Source: Zhouia spongiae (GTDB lineage: Bacteria > Bacteroidota > Bacteroidia > Flavobacteriales > Flavobacteriaceae). Taken from it: a stretch of 64,000 bases of DNA. The translations under genes and the position numbers were made by a program. Within the stretch, counting starts at the first letter, position 1. The number at the start of each line of letters is the position of its first letter. Under the pieces are notes generated by a model that saw nothing but the letters and a program-made list of their open reading frames with translations, was not told where the DNA came from and did not search any database. Below are positions 27,718-35,867 of the stretch, one piece after another. The stretch spans positions 3,770,804 through 3,834,803 of the forward strand of contig NZ_CP094326.1 in NCBI RefSeq assembly GCF_022760175.1. Reading direction: 5' to 3'.

Positions 27718-28182
27718 TTATTTTAATTTGCTAACAATGTCTTGCAATCGGTTGTGCGCCATATTAACACCTTGTTTAAATGGTAATTGCAGCATTTGAT
27801 TTCTGTGTTCCAGAGATTTATAAACGATGTGCATATGGAGCTTGCTTTTGTCTTCTGTGAGTTTTATAAACTCTAAAAACTCTAATTGAACAGGGAGCGA
27901 AGTACCTTCCATTTCGAAGGTCCGGGTAATCTTTTGATTGGGTACAAACTCGTGTATGGTACCATTAAACCCGTGCTTGTTTCCCTTGGGATCGGTTGTT
28001 TCAAATTGATAGCTCCCATGTTTTTTGCTTTCTAGTTTCAGCACGTTAGTTCCCATCCATTGCGCTACAATTTCCGGTGCTACATAAGCTTTAAACAATA
28101 ACTCCACAGGCAGGTCGAACTCTCTTGTAATGGTCAGTTCCTGTTTACCTGGTTCGGCATTAACTTTTGTCTTTAGTTCCAT
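27718..28182 (-). CDS. SRPBCC / AHSA1-like (activator of Hsp90 ATPase homologue) protein
   Basis: This 154-residue protein is a single START/Bet v1-like fold that starts with the family pattern LTITREFDLPVELLFKAYVAPEIVAQWMG. GSYQFETTDPKGNKHGFNGTIHEFVPNQKI follows, and a C-terminal helix carries the basic ending. It is cytoplasmic and probably binds a hydrophobic ligand. Pairing of such a gene with an ArsR repressor gene is very common in bacteria; here ArsR is 108 nt upstream and the genes share a promoter. Confidence 0.88.
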   Translation of the reverse strand: MELKTKVNAEPGKQELTITREFDLPVELLFKAYVAPEIVAQWMGTNVLKLESKKHGSYQFETTDPKGNKHGFNGTIHEFVPNQKITRTFEMEGTSLPVQLEFLEFIKLTEDKSKLHMHIVYKSLEHRNQMLQLPFKQGVNMAHNRLQDIVSKLK

Positions 28183-28290
28183 AACATTTTATTTTTTTTA
28201 CTGATGTCGTTTCATGTGTTTATATTTATCGTTTTTCAATGGTCATATGTAACATCATAAAAATCATTCCGCCGGGTAATTAAATATGAA

Positions 28291-28602
28291 TTATAAATGT
28301 TTCATTATAGCTTCCAGTTTGTTAAATCGATCGTCCCAGAATTTTCTGAACGGCTCAATAAATACTGCTATTTCTTTTATTTTTTCTGGATTAAGGTGAT
28401 AATATATTTCCCTTCCGTTTTGTTCCTGTTCTAATAGTTCGCACTCCGTAAGAATCTGTATATGCTTTGAAATAGTTTGTCTTGATGAATCAAAATTCTC
28501 CGCGATTGCAGTAGGCGTCATTGCATTTAGAGCTACCAATGTTATGATTGTCCTTCTGGTTGGGTCTGCTATTGCTTGAAATACATCTCGTCTTGTTTTC
28601 AT
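28291..28602 (-). CDS. ArsR-family repressor (SdpR-like), autoregulated
   Basis: This 103-residue winged-helix protein opens with the family pattern [18 protein letters not shown]. The recognition HTH is [23 protein letters not shown], and the wing is [20 protein letters not shown]. It has no Cys cluster for metal binding, so it is more like the non-metal SdpR/AHSA1-associated group. It is the first gene of the operon with SRPBCC, DoxX and YdeI. Two matching dyad operators overlap its promoter (28610-28656), so it should repress its own operon. Confidence 0.9.
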   Translation of the reverse strand: MKTRRDVFQAIADPTRRTIITLVALNAMTPTAIAENFDSSRQTISKHIQILTECELLEQEQNGREIYYHLNPEKIKEIAVFIEPFRKFWDDRFNKLEAIMKHL

Positions 28603-28609
28603 AATTTAT

Positions 28610-28656
28610 GCAGCTATTTGACTGCAAATATATACGCAGCTATTTAACTGCGCAAA
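28610..28656 (-). promoter_or_regulatory. ArsR promoter with two tandem dyad operators
   Basis: On the minus strand TTTG (28653-28656), a 20-nt spacer and TATATTTG (28625-28632) make a full Bacteroidota promoter. The plus strand carries GCAGCTATTTGACTGC (28610-28625) and GCAGCTATTTAACTGC (28636-28651), two near-identical GCAG-N8-CTGC dyads 26 bp apart. One fills the spacer between -33 and -7; the other covers the expected transcription start. This placement predicts direct repression by the adjacent ArsR protein. Confidence 0.8.
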
Positions 28657-28826
28657 TTTTTCAGCCTGTTTTATTTGTTTTTGACAAATGTTCATTGGTA
28701 GTCCTTTAATCGTTTTTGAGATAGAAAATACGTACTATTTCCTATTAAAAAAGGAGGTCTGTAAAAAGACAGATAGGTTACAGTTCAGGGGAGTGAAAAA
28801 TATAGAATTCTTCCTTTCCAGGATCT

Positions 28827-28888
28827 TCAAATTTCACGATATCCTAAAAACCAGAAAACCTTGCAAACTACATGATTTGCAAGGTTTT
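28827..28888 (+). repeat. 62-bp repeat shared with the tRNA-Arg flank, copy 1
   Basis: This segment matches 50521-50582 with three mismatches, all in the first 16 bases. It contains the terminator hairpin. Confidence 0.85.
28855..28888. terminator. bidirectional intrinsic terminator in the repeat
   Basis: A perfect 13-bp stem (AAAACCTTGCAAA / TTTGCAAGGTTTT) encloses an 8-nt loop (CTACATGA). A/T-rich ends on both sides permit termination in both directions. Confidence 0.7.
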
Positions 28889-28912
28889 GACACACGTTGA
28901 ATGTGCTTCTAG

Positions 28913-28936
28913 TGACCTCGGCAGGATTTGAGCCTA
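28913..28936 (-). pseudogene. 3'-end fragment of a tRNA gene (T-arm and acceptor strand)
   Basis: On the minus strand the segment ends CTCAAATCCTGCCGAGGTCA, which resembles a TpsiC loop, the 3' half of a T stem and a seven-base acceptor strand with discriminator A. No matching 5' acceptor strand or anticodon arm is found further upstream. The spacing to the terminator repeat mirrors that of the intact tRNA-Arg at 50607. Confidence 0.4.
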
Positions 28937-29023
28937 TTTAGGGTTCTCCTGTTTTATTGATCCAGTCATGTAAAATCACTTTTTGTTGACCGGTTTGTTA
29001 ACCGCTAATTAAACTCCTATACA

Positions 29024-29057
29024 GAATGTTGTAATTTAACTTTCAGCCCCTCTTGTT
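29024..29057 (+). repeat. 34-bp direct repeat, copy 2
   Basis: Same orientation as 26630-26663, with two mismatches. It ends 35 nt before the end of the GH89 gene. Confidence 0.65.
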
Positions 29058-29091
29058 TCATGTTTCCTGAGATGTATGCTCCCCTCCTCTT

Positions 29092-31275
29092 TTAGTTGAA
29101 AACTTGTTTATTATTGATATCGGGTTTAAAATTAAATTGATTCTGGTAGAGTGCTTCTTTAATCAATGCTTTAGCAGATGCAACCGGGTCCTTAAATAGC
29201 GTTGTTTTACTGACTCCGGTTTTTTGAGTCCATGCTATTTCCCATTCTACAGTGTTAACAGGAGTATTTGTTTTAAGGGCATTTAAAACCAATTGCATAC
29301 GCTCAGAATAAAAATCTCGTATCAGACCACTCCATACCCGACAAGAGTAATCATTTACAGGTGGTCCCCAAACAGAGATTATATATTTAGCATTACGCTC
29401 GTAATAGTCCTTAAGCTGTTCTGTTTCACCGTGTGTCCTTGCCATTTCAATCCAGCGATCTAAACTGTTTAACGGATGGGAAGCCATCAGTCTGTCTATG
29501 TTTGCTAAAAGCTCAAGCCCTTTCTCACCAGCCATATCCCCATCTTTTATATTTCCATTTTTAAAAGCATTAGCCGCTATACTGAAGTATTCATCCGCCT
29601 TTAAGCCTAAAGCCAAGGCCGAAATTTCTATTGCATCTGCACAATAATTGGGAGAATCAGATAATTGCTTGCTGCAATCTAAAAAAGCTTGTGCAGCTTT
29701 ATAAAATTCCGGATCATTGTTGACAGTTCCAATTTCTGCTTTTCCTAATTGCCAACCAAATTGAGGATGGGGAACGAGGTTTTTATATGCACTTTGTCTT
29801 AACAAGTCCCACGATTCCTTCATTTTAGCAGGGTACCCACCATAGCGATTAATACTATAACTCTTTAACCATAAATCTAAATCAATAGGCTTATCGGTCC
29901 AAGCTACATCTGTCAATAACTCATAGATCACTGCATTGTTTTCTAAGCCTTCTCCGGATATGGTAAATCCTGTTAAGTTTCCATGATCCGGAGACTGAAG
30001 GGTTTCTGCTGCTCCTGTTGCATAAAGAGAAATATCCCCTGTATAGGCTGTCTTCCCTCCCATATTGGGCACAAAACCGTAAACCCATTGTTTCCCGTTA
30101 AAAGCATTCATAGGTTTCCAATTATTATTGTAATCATTCGCATAGTCTAAAATAAGTACCTCATCAGACGGGACTTTACTGAATAAAGCCTCTACGGTTT
30201 TTGAATTCCATATATAACGCTGGTATGAAAACATCCAGCCCTGAATGACCCATACAGCTTCGGGATTAGCAGATTTTACTATACTATGTGTTTTTTTACC
30301 ATAATTTGCCAGGAGTTCCGTAATCGGTAAGTCCGACTCAGGCAGTTGTAACTCATTAAAACTATCAACCAAAAAATACTTGGCTTTACCAAACTCATTC
30401 TGCCATTCCTCCATGAATAGTTTACTGATCGTGGCAAAAACTTCATCGTCAGGAGCTATAAATGATGGGCGTTGCTCTTCGGGAAAACCATCATTCCAAT
30501 GGGTTTCATAGATGTTAAGATCCGGAAATACCCGTTTTAAGGCCTTCGGTACAAAACCTCCAAATGATTGTACGACAGGTTCCATACCCAATTCATGCAT
30601 TCTATTCAGGATTTTATGCTGAAGATTTATTTGGTCTTTATGCCATTCGGAGGGTAAAGGGCCATTTACCTGTTGGATACATCCCATCCGTAACCAAGGC
30701 AAATGAGCCGGACCTACATAAAATGAATCTATTTCTTTCTGAGTCAGCCCTAATTTTTTCCAGACCCTTTCAGCAATAGCTTCTCTTGCTACCGGCGCCA
30801 TCAACATATTAAAACCATGCATTGCCTGCCAATCAAGTTCTTTTTCCCATCTTTCCCAGTCCCAGTAGGGAGTTGTATAACCTGAAGTAACAGCATTATA
30901 AGCATGTCTTATTGGATAAGGAGACGTATTCTTTGTCAGGTGGGCATCTGGCCATTTATCTGGTATATTAAACTCCGGACCAGCCCAATCCAACATTCCC
31001 AATTGTTGACTTTTCAAATAGTCGTAAACTCCACGCGTTAAGGCTATAGCACTATTCCCGTTTACCGTAAGGCTTCCATTCTTTGCCATGTAAGTATAAG
31101 TACTTTGAGCTAAAGTGGTATCTATTTTCAAGACTATGTCTTTCGCTTTTTTATCTAATACACGTTCTAAAACTCGTTTTGCGGCATCGAGTTCCGGATG
31201 ATTCCCAGAAAGTATTTTATTCCTACAACTCCCCATTATTACCAATAACAGAAATAAATAAATTATTTTTTTCAT
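29092..31275 (-). CDS. alpha-N-acetylglucosaminidase, GH89 (NAGLU family) lipoprotein
   Basis: This 727-residue protein has a lipoprotein signal (Cys17, IMGSCRN). The NAGLU N-terminal domain (~30-110) is followed by a catalytic TIM barrel (~118-460). The barrel has WDWERWEKELDWQAMHGFN, HLPWLRMGCIQQVNGPLP, SFGGFVPKAL, and the conserved block FLVDSFNELQLPESD with E308 as a likely catalytic acid. WVIQGWMFSYQ and WVYGFVPNMGGKTAYTGD are also family motifs. A helical C-terminal domain (~465-725) completes it. It removes terminal alpha-linked GlcNAc, as found in heparan sulfate and some mucin glycans. An N-terminal ROK kinase fragment precedes it by 80 nt, and a divergent AraC regulator lies beyond. 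Confidence 0.92.
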   Translation of the reverse strand: MKKIIYLFLLLVIMGSCRNKILSGNHPELDAAKRVLERVLDKKAKDIVLKIDTTLAQSTYTYMAKNGSLTVNGNSAIALTRGVYDYLKSQQLGMLDWAGPEFNIPDKWPDAHLTKNTSPYPIRHAYNAVTSGYTTPYWDWERWEKELDWQAMHGFNMLMAPVAREAIAERVWKKLGLTQKEIDSFYVGPAHLPWLRMGCIQQVNGPLPSEWHKDQINLQHKILNRMHELGMEPVVQSFGGFVPKALKRVFPDLNIYETHWNDGFPEEQRPSFIAPDDEVFATISKLFMEEWQNEFGKAKYFLVDSFNELQLPESDLPITELLANYGKKTHSIVKSANPEAVWVIQGWMFSYQRYIWNSKTVEALFSKVPSDEVLILDYANDYNNNWKPMNAFNGKQWVYGFVPNMGGKTAYTGDISLYATGAAETLQSPDHGNLTGFTISGEGLENNAVIYELLTDVAWTDKPIDLDLWLKSYSINRYGGYPAKMKESWDLLRQSAYKNLVPHPQFGWQLGKAEIGTVNNDPEFYKAAQAFLDCSKQLSDSPNYCADAIEISALALGLKADEYFSIAANAFKNGNIKDGDMAGEKGLELLANIDRLMASHPLNSLDRWIEMARTHGETEQLKDYYERNAKYIISVWGPPVNDYSCRVWSGLIRDFYSERMQLVLNALKTNTPVNTVEWEIAWTQKTGVSKTTLFKDPVASAKALIKEALYQNQFNFKPDINNKQVFN

Positions 31276-31355
31276 AATACTTATTGAACGTTAATTATTT
31301 ATAAAATTAATAATGTTATATCAAATACCTTATTGCTATTTCAATCAGAACCATC

Positions 31356-31628
31356 TCAGAGATAATTTACTATACCGGCTGTCGATATACCAACACCCTT
31401 AATAAGATAATCTCTTATACCAAGCTTGATCATTACTTTTTTAACAAGGGATACTAACTCTTCAATTGAAGTGTTTTCATTTAAACAACTTTTTAAACGA
31501 ATATGATTATTTATCAGTTTATTTAAATATTCTTTTGTAAAAAAGGTTTCGTCAGTCTGCATCCAACACGCTTTTATCCGGCTACCCCCGATATCTATTG
31601 CTAAATAGCAAGTTTGTTGATTAATCAT
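31356..31628 (-). pseudogene. truncated ROK-family sugar kinase (N-terminal fragment)
   Basis: Ninety codons encode the N-terminal ATP-binding part of a ROK (NagK/NanK-like) kinase: YLAIDIGGSRIKACWM at ~8-23 and IKGVGISTAGIVN at ~77-89. The frame then ends at a stop right after the first conserved region. ROK proteins are about 300 residues, so the sugar-binding and zinc-binding parts are missing, and only 80 nt remain before the GH89 start. I infer a deletion. An intact copy would have phosphorylated the GlcNAc released by the GH89 enzyme. Confidence 0.75.
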
Positions 31629-31796
31629 TATTTTATTGAATTCTTTTATTTAGTCAGCAACTGTAACATTTATACCTATTTCAGCGCAATTAAATAAAAC
31701 CCAGATACAACACGTACGCATAAAGTTTCATATATTTCGCAAATAGTATCACCCAATATTAAAAAGAAAGGGGTTTTATACTTCTATTTGTCAATT

Positions 31797-32594
31797 ATGA
31801 GCAAAATCAATTATAGTTTCCCTCTCACCTATATGAGCTGTCCAATAGAAAGTATTACAGGCGTATGGGAATTCAAAAGACCTCCATTCTTTAAATATTT
31901 ATGTTATTCGCTATCCGGACATTTATTACATTATGTGATAAAAGGTTCTTACTTTATAAAAATAAACGGCAATGAATATTCAGTTAAAAAGGGGGATATT
32001 ATATATTACTATGAATCAGAAGAGGTGGAAACGATTGGGAACCATACAGATGTTATCTTTTATTCAATAAGCTATCAAGCATCCAAACTATTACCTTTTT
32101 CCATAAATAATCGTGTATTTAAAGCAGATAACAATCTAAAACAATTATTCAGAAATCTTTATGATTCATTCTCTTCCCAGTCTGATTTGAATAAAAGACT
32201 TATGAGCTTTTCCTTTCTGTTAAATATCCTCAATAAAATTGAGGGAACCCGTTTTGATTCTGTACATGATAAGATTGAAGAAAGAGCTTTATGGTGGGAA
32301 ATTGAAAGACGAATAAGAAAAAACAAAATGTTTAAACCTTCTTTAACAGATTTACTTAAAATTTCCGGATACAGTAAATCAACCGTTATACGTTCATGTC
32401 AAAAAGTAACAGGAAATACACCCATGCAGCGTATTCGCAGACTAAGGATGGAAGAAGCCAGAAGCCTTTTAAGTTTTGCTCATTTAAATGTCACTCAAGT
32501 CTCAGTTTATTTAGGCTATAGCCGGGTTCATGAATTCTCCCGGGAATTTTCAATGTTTTATGGATCTCCACCAAGTAGCTTACTAAGAAAGTGA
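31797..32594 (+). CDS. AraC-family transcriptional regulator
   Basis: The ATG at 31797 gives 265 residues; a TTG three codons earlier is less likely. The N-terminal half (~15-110) is a cupin-like ligand-binding domain (GSYFIKINGNEYSVKKGDIIYY). The C-terminal half (~170-265) has the two HTH motifs: LTDLLKISGYSKSTVIRSCQ, and VTQVSVYLGYSRVHEFSREF, ending GSPPSSLLRK. It is transcribed away from the ROK/GH89 pair and probably regulates it in response to a sugar. An inverted pair ATAAAACCC (about 31695) and GGGGTTTTAT (about 31770) lies in its upstream region. Confidence 0.88.
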   Translation: MSKINYSFPLTYMSCPIESITGVWEFKRPPFFKYLCYSLSGHLLHYVIKGSYFIKINGNEYSVKKGDIIYYYESEEVETIGNHTDVIFYSISYQASKLLPFSINNRVFKADNNLKQLFRNLYDSFSSQSDLNKRLMSFSFLLNILNKIEGTRFDSVHDKIEERALWWEIERRIRKNKMFKPSLTDLLKISGYSKSTVIRSCQKVTGNTPMQRIRRLRMEEARSLLSFAHLNVTQVSVYLGYSRVHEFSREFSMFYGSPPSSLLRK

Positions 32595-32633
32595 TTAAAA
32601 TAATTGACTTATCTTAAAAATTTAACAACACAA

Positions 32634-32662
32634 TGTTTCTATGTAAGCATCACATAGAAACA
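32634..32662 (+). terminator. hairpin downstream of the AraC gene
   Basis: A perfect 11-bp stem TGTTTCTATGT / ACATAGAAACA with a 7-nt loop lies 40 nt after the AraC stop. There is no strong T-run, so it may be a weak terminator or an RNA-stabilising hairpin. Confidence 0.5.
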
Positions 32663-32734
32663 ACCTCCTTTATTATCGACTATTAATTTTTTGTCTTTAT
32701 CATATAATCAGTCATTTACTTAAAATTTGATATT

Positions 32735-32842
32735 ATGAATAATAACATGGTTATTTTTGATATTATAGTTCCATTTCTTTATGTGATTTTTTTCTTCCTG
32801 CTGATAAGAAGATTAAAATCTCAAACTACAGACTTAATGTAG
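32735..32842 (+). CDS. possible 35-residue single-pass membrane peptide
   Basis: The frame ATG 32735 to TAG 32840-32842 encodes an N-terminal MNNNMVIFD, one strong hydrophobic helix (IIVPFLYVIFFFLLI) and a basic RRLK tail, which is the layout of a small membrane peptide with the positive-inside end at the C-terminus. It is too short for standard gene calling. Its last 17 nt overlap the 3' end of the convergent TlpA gene. It could be chance in AT-rich DNA. Confidence 0.3.
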   Translation: MNNNMVIFDIIVPFLYVIFFFLLIRRLKSQTTDLM

Positions 32843-34202
32843 CTAATAAAGCTATCAACTTGTCATCTGACGGTCTTGGGGCATTTGCCATGACAATATT
32901 TCCCTGAGGATCAAGAAGAATAAAACGAGGGATACCTTTTATAAGATAATCCTGAACAAATTTTGAATTGAAGGCGTTATCTGCAAGTAGCTGAACGCCT
33001 CCCAAATTCTCTTTTTCAACCATTTGTCTCCATTTGTTACGGTCTTCCGGATTGTCAATAGATATACTTACAAATTCGATGTTTTTATCATGGTACCGGC
33101 TTTCTATTTTCTTTAAAAACGGGATTTCTCTTTTACAAGGCCCACACCAGGTAGCCCAGACATCAATATATAGGTATTTACCTTTTAAATCGCTTAAAGA
33201 TGTGGTACTGTTGTCAAAATTTTCATAATCTGTGAATTCAGGTGAAGGTTTTCCTTTTGCTACAATCTTTAAGGCATTATAATTTTTGGTTATTTCTTTG
33301 TTGTTCACCTCATTTGTACTCCCCTTTATATACTCCGCATAGTAATTCTCTACATCGGCAGTATAGGTAATACCATTTTTTGCCTTCTTATAGCAAATGA
33401 TGTTTTTAATTTTTTGATTGGATAACATATTCACCGCTTTTAAATACGCTACATCTTCATCAATATTTAAAGAAGCCGATATTTCTCTGGCTTGTTGCTG
33501 ACAATAACTATCAACCAGGCTGGAATAATCATATGAAAATATATAATCTTCACCGTTGTTATACGCAATCTCTTCCAGTTCTTTTAAAAACGCATCAGAC
33601 ACTCTGAAATCATTATTTTTGGTTTGGTAGATATGATTTACCTGATACTTATTTAAATTATTTAAAGTATAATATTTAATATTCCTCTTCTCTTTTTCTA
33701 TATAAGTCGCTGGAAAATATTTGGTATTCTTTAGCAATTTTAAAAGTTCCGATTCAAGCTTTTTTTGAGTTTCTTTAAAATCAACTTCATTCAGCAGATA
33801 TATGTTTTTCACATCACTTAGAACCTCACTTACTCTTTTTCTTTTTTGCAGCAAATAATTATTATAGGCTGCTCCTGCCCCGGTAAAAGTTACTGTATTA
33901 TTATAATCTTTAACATCAAAGGTCAGGTGAATATCATCACCGGATTCCAGGTACATATATGTAAGATGTCCTCCATAATATAACATTAGATTGTCTGCTT
34001 TAGTTCTTATGGTATCTACAAACGTTCCATCTTCATTAAGAGGAATATCATGAGAATATGAATAACATAAACTGGATAATCTTAATGTATTACTTTTCTT
34101 GTTCAAAACTTTGCCCTGTAAAATGATAAAATCATTTCTTTGTTCTTTAACACAAGAGGCCAGGATAAAAACCAAGGCACAGGTGTATAAGTATATTTTC
34201 AT
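32826..34202 (-). CDS. TlpA-family thiol-disulfide oxidoreductase lipoprotein (locus B, third copy)
   Basis: This 458-residue protein has a lipoprotein signal (Cys17, LASCVKE). It has the DUF4369-like N-terminal domain (~25-115), a helical linker, and a thioredoxin domain with WCGPC (C353, C356) and cis-Pro at GIPRFILLD. It is closely related to the proteins at 7167 and 34362, sharing YIDVWATWCGPC, EIPFLKKIE and APRPS. As last gene of the locus B operon it is 159 nt after its sibling. The clustering suggests tandem duplication, with cross-locus relatedness to locus A. Confidence 0.9.
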   Translation of the reverse strand: MKIYLYTCALVFILASCVKEQRNDFIILQGKVLNKKSNTLRLSSLCYSYSHDIPLNEDGTFVDTIRTKADNLMLYYGGHLTYMYLESGDDIHLTFDVKDYNNTVTFTGAGAAYNNYLLQKRKRVSEVLSDVKNIYLLNEVDFKETQKKLESELLKLLKNTKYFPATYIEKEKRNIKYYTLNNLNKYQVNHIYQTKNNDFRVSDAFLKELEEIAYNNGEDYIFSYDYSSLVDSYCQQQAREISASLNIDEDVAYLKAVNMLSNQKIKNIICYKKAKNGITYTADVENYYAEYIKGSTNEVNNKEITKNYNALKIVAKGKPSPEFTDYENFDNSTTSLSDLKGKYLYIDVWATWCGPCKREIPFLKKIESRYHDKNIEFVSISIDNPEDRNKWRQMVEKENLGGVQLLADNAFNSKFVQDYLIKGIPRFILLDPQGNIVMANAPRPSDDKLIALLATLSL

Positions 34203-34361
34203 AATTGTATTTTTTATGACATCGCTTCTATTGAAGCTTTCTATTATTATATAAACAGCTTTTCCAATAGCTGCAACATATTAAGCTTACCCTTTATCTG
34301 TTATAACTGCTTTTGCGAAAAAGGTATTCCTCATAAACAGGATTTTTCATGGAATAAAAAT

Positions 34362-35744
34362 CTATATACCCAGCTCATTAAACAGTTCAATCAAGCGAGG
34401 TGAAGAAGGACGCGGAGCACTTCGATTAACAATATTACCATCCGGATCTATCAAAATAAACTGTGGAATCCCAATGATTTGATACAATCTTATAAAATCT
34501 GATTTAAAAGCATTATCGGCAATTAACTGAATTCCTATTAATTCTTTTTCTTTTATCATGGTTTTCCATTTATCATACTCTTTTTTACTGTCTACAGAAA
34601 TACTTACAAACTCAATATTGTCGTTTTCATGATACTTTTTTTCAACTTCTTTTAGAAAAGGCATCTCCGCTTTGCAAGGCCCACACCAGGTTGCCCATAC
34701 ATCTATATAAACATACTTTCCTTTTAATTGATCGAGAGACGTGAAACCTCCGCTGTAATTTTCGTAATCAATAAACCCGGGAGATGGGTTTCCTTTCTCC
34801 AATACTTTTACTTCCTGATATTTTTCTGTAACCATATTTTTATGTTCTTGATTGGTAGACAGCTTTATGTAAGTATCGTAGCTTGGTTTAAAAATGTTAT
34901 CCAAAGCCAGTATTCCAAGAATTGATCTGTACAAAAGAGCATTACGAATATATTCCGATTTAAAACCGTTTGCTGATTCAAGTCTCGCAACGGAACTGGA
35001 AGAAGCTCCTGCCTTTACCAGGCTGTCTGTCTTTTCCCAGTGTTTATCATTAACTAACCTGTAGTAGTACACAGATGCTCTGTAATCGTTATCTATCCCA
35101 TAATCTATGTGCTTTGTTTCGCTTAAAAAATCATCGGACACCGTAAATTCAGGAGTCTTTGCATAATATCTATGCTCTCCCTGATAACGTGATAAACTAT
35201 AAATGTACCAGTAGTTTATATGCCGTTCCCGAAAATTTTTAAAGGCAGGGTTTAACTGCATAGAATCGTTTAAAAGAGTTAATAGCTCCTCTTTCTTTTC
35301 TATTAATGTACTTTTGAAATCCTTTTCCCCGAATAAACAGGTTTCCGGTTTTTGCTGATTCCATTCTTTTATTTTCTTATTAATGGCCTGCAACAAATTA
35401 TTTTCATCGGAGCCTTTGCCTTCAAACCTCAACGAGGTATCTAAATTATCGGCATCAAAGGTTATAAATAAATCATCCCCTCTAAAGAATACTATATCTA
35501 TAGATTTTCTATGTCCTGCTGAAAGCGTATACAAACCGGGTTCTATAGTAAGTGAATCCTGAAAACTGCCATCTTCCAGTAAAGCTATTTCATATTTAAA
35601 ATCACGATCATTATTTGTTAAAATAAGCTTATTAACTTCTCCTTTACTGGCAATTTTACCATTAATAACGGTATATGTTACCTTTGGTTCTTTATGACAT
35701 GCTGTAAAAACCAGAAAAGTCAGTATTATAATTATTTTTTTCAT
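34362..35744 (-). CDS. TlpA-family thiol-disulfide oxidoreductase lipoprotein (locus B, second copy)
   Basis: I place the start at the ATG at 35744 because MKKIIIILTFLVFTACHK is a proper lipoprotein signal; a further in-frame ATG at 35810 only adds a non-signal leader. The 460-residue product has the DUF4369-like beta domain (~25-120), a long helical linker and a TlpA domain with WCGPC (C354, C357) and IIGIPQFILID. It is a sibling of the proteins at 32826 and 7167, including the shared SAPRPSSP end motif. It follows the 35868 gene by 123 nt in the locus B operon. Confidence 0.9.
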   Translation of the reverse strand: MKKIIIILTFLVFTACHKEPKVTYTVINGKIASKGEVNKLILTNNDRDFKYEIALLEDGSFQDSLTIEPGLYTLSAGHRKSIDIVFFRGDDLFITFDADNLDTSLRFEGKGSDENNLLQAINKKIKEWNQQKPETCLFGEKDFKSTLIEKKEELLTLLNDSMQLNPAFKNFRERHINYWYIYSLSRYQGEHRYYAKTPEFTVSDDFLSETKHIDYGIDNDYRASVYYYRLVNDKHWEKTDSLVKAGASSSSVARLESANGFKSEYIRNALLYRSILGILALDNIFKPSYDTYIKLSTNQEHKNMVTEKYQEVKVLEKGNPSPGFIDYENYSGGFTSLDQLKGKYVYIDVWATWCGPCKAEMPFLKEVEKKYHENDNIEFVSISVDSKKEYDKWKTMIKEKELIGIQLIADNAFKSDFIRLYQIIGIPQFILIDPDGNIVNRSAPRPSSPRLIELFNELGI

Positions 35745-35867
35745 GTGTTTAAAATTTTCAACTCCCTGTAAATAAGATGTATGAATGGTCATATTCTTAA
35801 GATATTTCATCGCATTTGTTACCTCATGGATTCATTCGTAGTGATTTTGAAGAACGAACTCAAAAGA

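Larger units (their letters stand above)
28657..29091. other. intergenic region with terminator repeat and tRNA 3'-end remnant
   Basis: There is no convincing coding gene. A 70-codon plus-strand frame at 28688-28900 runs into the terminator repeat and is not believed. Contents: repeat 28827-28888, tRNA-like fragment 28913-28936 and direct repeat 29024-29057. Confidence 0.5.

Noticed and set aside
28688-28900. Plus-strand reading frame of 70 codons
   Set aside because: Its last third is the terminator repeat, and the protein has no family resemblance; it is a chance frame.
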